In this document: piece after piece, positions 1 to 4,914 of the stretch
How positions within the stretch are numbered: the stretch's first letter is position 1
Layout of the letters: every line of letters begins with the position of its first letter
Assembly: GCA_025933895.1 (NCBI GenBank)
Contig: JAICZB010000048.1
Coordinates: forward strand, 1 to 11,287
Source: Thermoleophilia bacterium
Lineage (GTDB): Bacteria; Actinomycetota; Thermoleophilia; Gaiellales; Gaiellaceae
Reading direction: 5' to 3'
Length of the DNA: 11,287 bases
The notes under the pieces: generated by a model
What the model was told of the DNA's origin: nothing
Databases searched by the model: none
What the model saw: only the letters and a program-made list of their open reading frames with translations
Position numbers and translations under genes: made by a program

Positions 1-1
1 A

Positions 2-208
2 GAGAAGATCGAGGTGGAGGGTGCCGTGGTCGAGTCGTTCCGGAGCGGCCAGCACCGGGTCGTCCTCGACAACGGGCACGAGACGCTCGGCTACACGTCG
101 GGTCGGATGCGCCGGTACCGGATCCGGATCAACCCGGGCGACCGGGTCAAGATCCAGCTCTCCCCCTACGACCTGAGCCGCGGCCGCATCGTCTACCGCG
201 AGTCGTAG
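2..208 (+). CDS. infA: Translation initiation factor IF-1 (3' part; 5' end outside window)
   Basis: IF-1 is a small OB-fold protein that binds the 30S A site during translation initiation. The frame is open to the window edge and reads EKIE before the GTG at 14, matching the usual IF-1 beginning (E-x-IEVEG). The true start is therefore probably just upstream, and the GTG at 14 is an internal Val. Family hallmarks seen: VEGAVVESF, the LDNGHE strand, SGRMRR, RIRINPGDRV and the C-terminal LSPYDLSRGRIVYR. It differs from consensus in two places: SGQHRV where most have NAMFRV, and LGYTSG where most have LAHISG. In most bacteria rpmJ and rpsM follow infA. Here a hairpin and a convergent lipoprotein gene follow, so this may be a second, stand-alone paralogue. 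The family call is firm; the paralogue status is inference. Confidence 0.88.
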   Translation, partial: EKIEVEGAVVESFRSGQHRVVLDNGHETLGYTSGRMRRYRIRINPGDRVKIQLSPYDLSRGRIVYRES

Positions 209-229
209 GCGCGCGGCGAGCCGGGGCCC

Positions 230-249
230 GGGCGAGAGGGCTCTCGCCC
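230..249 (+). terminator. GC-rich hairpin after infA
   Basis: GGGCGAGAG (230-238) is followed by its exact reverse complement CTCTCGCCC (241-249). This is a 9-bp stem with a 2-base gap, or in practice about 8 bp with a 4-base loop. It begins 21 bases after the infA stop and lies between convergent genes, so it could stop transcription from either side. There is no U-tract, which is common for hairpin terminators in high-GC actinobacteria. Confidence 0.5.
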
Positions 250-297
250 AAGCGACAGGCCCGGGTCCAGCAGAGGACGTCTGGCGCAAGGCAGGAG

Positions 298-786
298 CTA
301 GCTGACGTTCTTGATGTAACCGAGCTTCTTCAGCTTCGCGAGGGCCTGGTCGATTTCCTGGCCGCCCTTGCTGGCTGATTTCTTGCTCAGGTAAGCGACT
401 GCAGCCTGTGCGCTCGGCATCTTCTTGATCTTGGGAAGTAACGCCTGCACTTCCGAGGCCGAGTCGTGCTCTCCCTTCGCGAGTTCGCGGTTGGCCGCTT
501 CGGCATTCGTTGGCGGCTTGAACGCGGCAACCTCGTCGCCGATTCGTCTTTCCGCAGCGCCGAACGCGGTTAGCACGGTGACGAGTTGGGGCACACTCGT
601 CGCGCGAAAGCCCTTCTCCACCGCGTGTTGGGCCTTATCCGACGCCTTGCCGATCGTCTTGAGCTGCGCCCGGTAAGCGCTCGCAGATTCGCGGCTGCTA
701 CCCGCGCTGGTACCCCCACCGCCACTACTGCCGCAAGCAGACAGCAGCAGCACAAGTGTGACCGCAAGACCCCACCGAATCCCCAC
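298..786 (-). CDS. Secreted lipoprotein, function unknown
   Basis: A 162-residue predicted lipoprotein. Residues 1-18 form a type II signal peptide: charged start MGIRW, hydrophobic core LAVTLVLLL and lipobox LSAC, with Cys18 as the lipidated residue after cleavage. A Gly/Ser-rich linker follows (about 19-32). The rest (about 33-162) is rich in Ala, Lys and Glu and looks mainly alpha-helical, possibly a short helical bundle; no catalytic motif is visible. The start is GTG at 786. A TATAGT hexamer 8 bases upstream suggests a leaderless or nearly leaderless mRNA. The gene converges with infA. Its codon choice appears somewhat less GC-biased than that of its neighbours. I do not recognise the family beyond 'actinobacterial lipoprotein'; expected location is the outer face of the membrane. 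Confidence 0.75.
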   Translation of the reverse strand: MGIRWGLAVTLVLLLSACGSSGGGGTSAGSSRESASAYRAQLKTIGKASDKAQHAVEKGFRATSVPQLVTVLTAFGAAERRIGDEVAAFKPPTNAEAANRELAKGEHDSASEVQALLPKIKKMPSAQAAVAYLSKKSASKGGQEIDQALAKLKKLGYIKNVS

Positions 787-794
787 GACGCTCG

Positions 795-800
795 ACTATA
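795..800 (-). promoter_or_regulatory. Putative -10 element for the lipoprotein gene
   Basis: On the minus strand this reads TATAGT, a near-consensus -10 hexamer. Eight bases separate it from the GTG at 786, so transcription would begin at or within a base or two of the start codon. I see no convincing -35. Confidence 0.5.
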
Positions 801-908
801 GCCCCGATCGCGAATGGCGCTCGGGCGTCGTTGCGGAACACTGACGGCTTTCTGCTTGCTCGCTATCTCCGAGACGGCTCGCCCGATCCGAGCTTCGGAA
901 ACGGCGGT
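795..908 (+). pseudogene. Delta-60 repeat remnant, second half of a repeat unit
   Basis: The plus frame containing TTG at 831 reads NTDGFLLARYLRDGSPDPSF and then GNGG (ending at 908). This closely matches the second half of the delta-60 repeat found in secreted beta-propeller-like proteins (consensus like F-ALARY-x-x-DGS-LD-x-SFG-x-GG). The similarity stops at 908: the same frame then becomes Arg-rich and meets a stop near 1019. Upstream residues (about ANGARASLR) could be the variable linker of the unit. There is no plausible start or full-length protein, so I call it a gene fragment. The matching first half lies directly beyond it on the opposite strand. The left limit is uncertain. Confidence 0.55.
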
Positions 909-1017
909 TCGAGTCGCCGGCAGCGACGATCTTTCCGTCCTGCTGGACAGCGATGGCTTCGACACGGGGGTTTTCAGCGGCGCCGCGATCGTCCACCTGC
1001 GGGAACGCAACTCTCAT
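907..1017 (-). pseudogene. Delta-60 repeat remnant, first half of a repeat unit, inverted
   Basis: Read on the minus strand from ATG at 1017, this gives MRVAFPQVDD, then VEAIAVQQDGKIVAAGDSN, ending at 907. The segment AIAVQQDGKIVAAG is almost exactly the consensus first half of a delta-60 repeat (AIAxQxDGKIVVAG). Past 907 the frame loses similarity and continues as low-complexity Arg/Ser sequence. Its normal continuation (FxLARY...DPSFGxGG) is present next door but on the other strand. This is best read as a broken relic of a delta-60 repeat protein gene. Confidence 0.55.
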
Positions 1018-1035
1018 AGGCGATTGCCTCCTCGG

Positions 1036-1041
1036 TACGCT
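1036..1041 (+). promoter_or_regulatory. Putative -10 element for metY (leaderless start)
   Basis: TACGCT fits TANNNT and sits 6 bases before the ATG at 1048, the same geometry as at mntR and the methyltransferase gene. No Shine-Dalgarno sequence precedes this ATG, which is consistent with a leaderless mRNA. No clear -35. The evidence is weak taken alone. Confidence 0.3.
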
Positions 1042-1047
1042 CAGTCG

Positions 1048-2355
1048 ATGGGCGAGGCGCCGCGCGAGTTCGGGTTCAACACGCGCTCCGTGCATGCCGG
1101 TCAGCGCCCGGATCCCTACACCGGCGCGAGTGCGACCCCGATCTATCAGACCGCGGGGTTCGTGTTCGAGGACACGGAGTCGGCGTCGGCGTACTTCAAC
1201 CTGCAGGAGTACGGCAACGTCTACAGCCGGATCATGAATCCGACCGTGGCCGCGTTCGAGGAGCGGCTCGCGAATCTCGAGGGTGGCGCCGGCGCCGTCG
1301 CGTTCGCCAGCGGCCTCGCCGCCCAGGCCGGCCTCTTCTTCGCGCTGCTGGAGCCGGGCGACCGGATCGCAGTCGCGAAGGCGCTGTACGGTGGCTCGAC
1401 CGCACAGCTCAACCATCTCGCCCGCAAGCTACAGATCACGATCGACTGGGTCGACATGGACGACCCCGACGGCTGGCGCCGCGCCGTCACGCCGGAGACG
1501 AAGGCGCTGTTCGCGGAGACGATCGCGAACCCTGGGGGCAACGTGCTCGACATCTCGCTCGCCGCGGCCGTCGCGCACGAGGTCGGCGCGCCGCTCGTCG
1601 TCGACAACACCTTCGCGACGCCGTACCTCTGCCGACCGCTCGAGTTCGGCGCCGACCTGATCGTCCACTCCGCGACGAAGTTCCTCGCCGGGAACGGGAC
1701 GACGATCGCGGGCGCCGTCGTCGACTCCGGCACCTTCGACTGGTCGAACGGCCGCTTTCCGTCGATCGCGGAGCCCTCGGCCGCGTACCACGGTCTCAAG
1801 TTCCACGAGACGTTCGGCGTCTACGGGCTCCTGATGAAGCTGCGGTCGGAGACGCTCCGCGACTTCGGCGCCGTCCTGGCACCGTTCAACGCCTTCCTGC
1901 TCCTGCTGGGGATGGAGTCGCTGGCTGTGCGGATGGATCGCCACGTCGGGAACGCGCTCGCGGTGGCCGAATGGCTGCGCGAGCAACCGGGTGTGGGTGC
2001 CGTGCGGCATCCCGCGCTCCCCGACAGCCCGTACCGCCCGCTCGTCGACCGCTACCTGCCGGCCGGCGCCGGCTCGGTCTTCTCCTTCGACCTCGCGAGC
2101 GGACGCGACGGCGGGCGCCGCTTCATCGAGGCGCTCTCGCTCTGGAGCCACCTCGCGAACGTCGGCGACACGAAGAGCCTCGTCATCCATCCCGCCTCGA
2201 CGACGCATCGCCAGCTGTCGGACGAGGAGCTCGCCGCGTCCGGCGTCGCGCCGGGAACCGTGCGGCTGTCGGTCGGGCTCGAGGACGTGGACGACCTCGT
2301 GTGGGATCTCGAGCGCGGGCTGCAGGCTGCGCGCGGCTCGGCCGTCCCGGCATGA
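1048..2355 (+). CDS. metY: O-acetylhomoserine aminocarboxypropyltransferase (sulfhydrylase)
   Basis: A 435-residue PLP enzyme of the Cys/Met metabolism family. It converts O-acetylhomoserine plus sulfide to homocysteine and acetate, the direct sulfhydrylation route to methionine; it is cytosolic. Seen: the N-terminal FNTRSVHAGQRPDP signature, TPIYQTAGFVFEDT, YSRIMNPT (Tyr59 and Arg61, phosphate contacts from the neighbouring subunit), FASGLAAQ, VVDNTFATPYL with Asp186, and the Schiff-base Lys211 in HSATKFLAG. The C-terminal half has SHLANVGDTKSLVIHPASTTH and RLSVGLED, typical of MetY and MetZ enzymes. Length fits the 420-440 usual for MetY. The frame is open back to 814, but homology begins right after the ATG at 1048, and the upstream part is delta-60 remnant. 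The stop overlaps the next start. Cystathionine gamma-synthase is a less likely alternative given the length and the long insert around residues 225-290. Confidence 0.92.
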   Translation: MGEAPREFGFNTRSVHAGQRPDPYTGASATPIYQTAGFVFEDTESASAYFNLQEYGNVYSRIMNPTVAAFEERLANLEGGAGAVAFASGLAAQAGLFFALLEPGDRIAVAKALYGGSTAQLNHLARKLQITIDWVDMDDPDGWRRAVTPETKALFAETIANPGGNVLDISLAAAVAHEVGAPLVVDNTFATPYLCRPLEFGADLIVHSATKFLAGNGTTIAGAVVDSGTFDWSNGRFPSIAEPSAAYHGLKFHETFGVYGLLMKLRSETLRDFGAVLAPFNAFLLLLGMESLAVRMDRHVGNALAVAEWLREQPGVGAVRHPALPDSPYRPLVDRYLPAGAGSVFSFDLASGRDGGRRFIEALSLWSHLANVGDTKSLVIHPASTTHRQLSDEELAASGVAPGTVRLSVGLEDVDDLVWDLERGLQAARGSAVPA

Positions 2356-2816
2356 ACGAGTTCCAGGACAGGCGCTCGATCCAGGAGATCGTGCACAACG
2401 CGCGCACCGTGGCGATCGTCGGGCTCTCGGCGAGCGAGCTGCGCGCGAGCAACTTCGTCGGCTACTACCTCCAGCGCCACGGCTACCGCGTGATCCCCGT
2501 GAACCCGAACGAGGAGCGCGTGCTGGGGGAGCAGGTCTACCCGAGCCTGCGCGACGTGCCCGAGCGCATCGACGTCGTCGACGTCTTCCGCGACCCCGCG
2601 GCCGTCCCCGACATCGCGCGCGAAGCGGTCGAGGTCGGCGCAGGCGCGTTGTGGCTCCAGTTCGGAGTCATCAGCCCGGAGGGCGCACAGATCGCCCGGG
2701 ACGGGGGCCTGAAGGTCGTGATGGACCGCTGCCTGAAGGTCGAGCACGCGCGGCTGCTCGGCCGCATGCACTGGATGGGCTTCGACACCGGCGTGATCGC
2801 CGGGTCGCGCTCCTAG
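2352..2816 (+). CDS. CoA-binding domain protein (YccU-like)
   Basis: A 154-residue single-domain Rossmann protein of the CoA_binding_2 type. Seen: the nucleotide-binding strand and turn TVAIVGLSA (19-27), HGYRVIPVNPNE (43-54), DVVDVFRDP (74-82), LWLQFGVIS (100-108) and the conserved MDRCLKVEH (124-132) with Cys127. The fold binds CoA or a similar nucleotide; the cellular role is not settled and no catalytic function can be assigned. The ATG overlaps the metY stop (ATGA at 2352-2355), so translation is probably coupled and the two proteins are made together. That pairing suggests a link to sulfur amino-acid or acyl-ester metabolism, which is inference. Its stop codon TAG lies inside the left arm of the hairpin at 2812-2844. 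Confidence 0.88.
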   Translation: MNEFQDRRSIQEIVHNARTVAIVGLSASELRASNFVGYYLQRHGYRVIPVNPNEERVLGEQVYPSLRDVPERIDVVDVFRDPAAVPDIAREAVEVGAGALWLQFGVISPEGAQIARDGGLKVVMDRCLKVEHARLLGRMHWMGFDTGVIAGSRS

Positions 2817-2844
2817 AGGCTCGATTTCACATCAAGCCTCTAGG
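2812..2844. terminator. Bidirectional hairpin shared by two convergent stop codons; repeat copy 1
   Basis: CCTAGAGGCTCGAT (2812-2825) and ATCAAGCCTCTAGG (2831-2844) form a 14-bp inverted repeat with one mismatch and a 5-base loop. The left arm contains the TAG of the CoA-binding gene and the right arm the TAG of mntH, so only 23 bases separate the two coding regions. It probably terminates both. The right arm, read on the minus strand, is identical over 14 bases to 7615-7628. Confidence 0.7.
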
Positions 2845-4120
2845 CGAGCCCGAACGTCTGGGCGAGCAGGAAGACGTTCAGGCCGCCGATCAGTCCCGCG
2901 ATCGCGACCGCGACGACGGTGGTCGGCAGTCGGTTGACGTGCTCGCCCATGACGTCCCGACGTCGCGTGAGCAGGACGAGCGGGACGAGTGCGAACGGGA
3001 TTCCGAACGAGAGCACGACCTGGCTGAGCACGAGCGCGCGCGTCGGGCTGACGCCGACGGCGAGCACAACGAGTGCCGGCAACATCGTCAGGGCACGCCG
3101 GGCGAAGAGCGAGATCCGCAGATTCACGAACCCGGCCATCACGATCTGGCCCGCATAGGTGCCGACGCTCGACGAGGAGGCGCCGGAGGCGAGGAGCGCG
3201 ACCGCGAACGCGAGCGCGGCGGTGCCGCCGACGAGATGCGAGAAGCCCGCGTGCGCCGCGCGGATCGTGTCCACGTGAGCGTAGCCGGGCGTGTCGTGGA
3301 AGAGCTTGGCGGCGACCGCGAGCATCGCCATGTTCACGAGGCCGGCGAGGCCGAGCGCGACGATCACGTCCGCCCGGGCGAAGCGCAGCACCCGGCTCCG
3401 CTCGGCCTCGCTCCGCACGGGCGTCCGTCCCTTGGTCAGCGCCGAGTGGAGATAGATCGCATGGGGCATCACGGTGGCGCCGATGATCCCGACCGCGAGG
3501 TAGACGGAGGTCGAGCCGCTCAGGCGCGGGATGAGGCCGTGCGCCGCGCCGCTCGCGGACGGCCCGATCTTGACCGTCTCGTAGAGGAAGCCGAGCAGGA
3601 TCAACCCGAGCAGCGCCGCGATCGCGAGCTCGAAGCGGCGGAAGCCGTGCCGCTGCAGCTCGAGCAGGGCGAAGGCGATCGCCCCGGTCATGAAGCCGGC
3701 CGGCAGGAGAGGGACGCCGAAGAGCAGGTTGAGCCCGAGTGCCGCGCCGATGAACTCCGCGATGTCGGTCGCCATCGCCATCGCCTCGGCCTGGATCCAC
3801 AATCCCCAGGCGACCGGCCGCGGGTAGTGGTCGCGGCACAGCTCCGGGAGGTTCCGGTCGGTGACCACGCCGAGCTTCGCCGAGAGGTACTGGATCAGCA
3901 TCGCCATCAGGTTCGCGGCGAGGACGACCCAGAGCAGCAGGTAGCCGAAGCGGGCCCCGCCCTGGATGTTGGTGGCGAAGTTGCCCGGATCCACGTACGC
4001 GACCGCCGCGACAAACGCTGGGCCGAGCATCGAGAGCGTCGCGCGCACGCGGCCGCGGGCGACGACCGCGTGCAGCGGCGTGCTGCCGTGGCGGAAGGCC
4101 TCGTAGGCCTCGTCGCTCAC
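2840..4120 (-). CDS. mntH: Nramp-family divalent metal (Mn2+) transporter
   Basis: A 426-residue, about 11-TM inner-membrane transporter that imports Mn2+ (and often Fe2+) with protons. Nramp signatures seen: DPGN at 44-47 in the unwound part of TM1 and MPHA at 218-221 in TM6. Asp44, Asn47 and Met218 correspond to the metal ligands known for the family. Hydrophobic segments are spread along the whole length and it is not truncated. The start GTG at 4120 overlaps the mntR stop (GTGA at 4120-4117), so it is the second gene of an mntR-mntH operon and should be co-repressed by MntR. The neighbouring regulator is the main reason to prefer Mn over Fe. The stop lies in the shared hairpin repeat. Confidence 0.93.
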   Translation of the reverse strand: MSDEAYEAFRHGSTPLHAVVARGRVRATLSMLGPAFVAAVAYVDPGNFATNIQGGARFGYLLLWVVLAANLMAMLIQYLSAKLGVVTDRNLPELCRDHYPRPVAWGLWIQAEAMAMATDIAEFIGAALGLNLLFGVPLLPAGFMTGAIAFALLELQRHGFRRFELAIAALLGLILLGFLYETVKIGPSASGAAHGLIPRLSGSTSVYLAVGIIGATVMPHAIYLHSALTKGRTPVRSEAERSRVLRFARADVIVALGLAGLVNMAMLAVAAKLFHDTPGYAHVDTIRAAHAGFSHLVGGTAALAFAVALLASGASSSSVGTYAGQIVMAGFVNLRISLFARRALTMLPALVVLAVGVSPTRALVLSQVVLSFGIPFALVPLVLLTRRRDVMGEHVNRLPTTVVAVAIAGLIGGLNVFLLAQTFGLA

Positions 4121-4809
4121 GACCTGGCCAAGCGCTGCACGCGCATTGCGCGCGCGAGCGTCGCGCCGAGGACGTGCACGTTCTTCCCCACGCGCACGAA
4201 GAGCGGGCCGTCGAACGGCTGGCGCTCGACGAGCTCGAGCCGCGCGCCGGGGACGATGCCGCGCTCGCCGAGGAAGCGGAGCATCTCCGGCTCGGAGTCG
4301 GAGATCCGGACGAACGTCGCCTTCTCGCCCGGCTCGAGCTCCGCGAGTGCCGGCGCCGGGGTCTCGGCGAGCTTCAGCTCGCGGCTCGGGATCGGGTCGC
4401 CGTGCGGGTCGACGGTCGGGTCGCCGAGCTTGGCCGCGATGAGCTCCTCGAGCTCCTCCGACAGCGCGTGTTCGAGCACCTCGGCCTCGGCATGCACCTC
4501 GTCCCAGGTCATGCCGAGGCTCTCGACGAGGAACAGCTCGACGAGCCGGTGGTGGCGGACCACCTCGAGCGCGACGCGCCGCCCGCGGTCGGTGAGGCGG
4601 ACGCCGCGGTAGCGCTCGTGCTCGACGAGACCGAGCGCCGAGAGCTTGCGCAGCATCCCCGAGACCGAGGCGGGGCGGACCTCCAGCAGCGCCGCCAGGT
4701 CCGTGGTGGATGCGGCGCCGTCGCGGGACTCGAGGGTGAAGATCGCCTTCACGTAGTCCTGCACGGCGGCCGTGAGCTCGCGGGTCTGGGGAGCCGGAAG
4801 TTGAGCCAT
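4117..4809 (-). CDS. mntR: DtxR/MntR-family metal-dependent repressor
   Basis: A 230-residue cytosolic repressor with the full three-domain layout: winged HTH (about 12-75, recognition helix around RPASVSGMLRKL, 45-56), metal-binding dimerisation domain (about 78-150) and C-terminal SH3/FeoA-like domain (about 155-228). Ligand positions can be aligned by motif: His87 and Glu91 in HRLVE, His106, Glu110, Glu113 and His114 in HAEAEVLEH. Glu110 stands where DtxR has Cys102, and Asp18 (QDYVKAIF) where DtxR has Met10; both are the residues found in Mn-sensing MntR (Glu99, Asp8). MntR Glu11 is replaced by Lys21. It is the first gene of the operon with mntH and has a dyad operator directly upstream. 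An Fe-sensing IdeR-like role remains possible because of the three-domain architecture. Confidence 0.9.
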   Translation of the reverse strand: MAQLPAPQTRELTAAVQDYVKAIFTLESRDGAASTTDLAALLEVRPASVSGMLRKLSALGLVEHERYRGVRLTDRGRRVALEVVRHHRLVELFLVESLGMTWDEVHAEAEVLEHALSEELEELIAAKLGDPTVDPHGDPIPSRELKLAETPAPALAELEPGEKATFVRISDSEPEMLRFLGERGIVPGARLELVERQPFDGPLFVRVGKNVHVLGATLARAMRVQRLARS

Positions 4810-4845
4810 GCCTAAATTCTAGGTTAGGCGTCCATGTCTGAGCAA
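4810..4845 (-). promoter_or_regulatory. mntR promoter with overlapping MntR dyad operator
   Basis: GCCTAA (4810-4815) and TTAGGC (4824-4829) form an inverted repeat with an 8-base centre, resembling DtxR/MntR boxes built from CCTAA half-sites. On the minus strand a -10 TAGAAT (4816-4821) sits between the arms, and TTGCTC (4840-4845) is a possible -35 with an 18-base spacer. The -10 lies 6 bases before the ATG, so the mRNA is probably leaderless. Repressor on this site would cover both the promoter and the start codon. Confidence 0.6.
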
Positions 4846-4867
4846 GCGCGACAACTCAACGTTGGTC

Positions 4868-4892
4868 TGATAATCTTTACGTAAACGTCAAA
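4868..4892 (+). promoter_or_regulatory. Promoter and palindromic operator of the MFS-merR operon
   Basis: TGATAAT (4868-4874) is a good extended-type -10. Directly after it, TTTACGTAAACGTCAAA (4876-4892) contains the 10-bp palindrome TTTACGTAAA and a larger near-symmetric arrangement of two ACGT cores. It resembles the TTTACGT-type operators described for some MerR-family regulators such as LiuR. The likely binder is the MerR protein encoded in the same operon. An alternative is TTGGTC (4862-4867) as a -35 with a long, MerR-style 19-20 base spacer. Confidence 0.45.
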
Positions 4893-4914
4893 TTGATCCG
4901 AAGACGCAGGGGAA

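Noticed and set aside
814..1047. N-terminal extension of metY from an in-frame ATG at 814
   Set aside because: MetY homology begins right after ATG 1048; the upstream segment is unrelated and overlaps the delta-60 remnants in other frames.
787..1047. SAM or cobalamin riboswitch upstream of metY
   Set aside because: No recognisable riboswitch core; the space is filled by delta-60 remnants, and a leaderless start is more likely.
1991..4612. Very long plus-strand open frame of 873 codons
   Set aside because: Arg/Ala-rich low-complexity translation without domains; it runs across metY, the CoA-binding gene, mntH and mntR, which are all clear. A GC-rich shadow frame.
4857..4864. CAACGTTG palindrome as an operator
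   Set aside because: Only 8 bp and not placed on a promoter element; likely chance.
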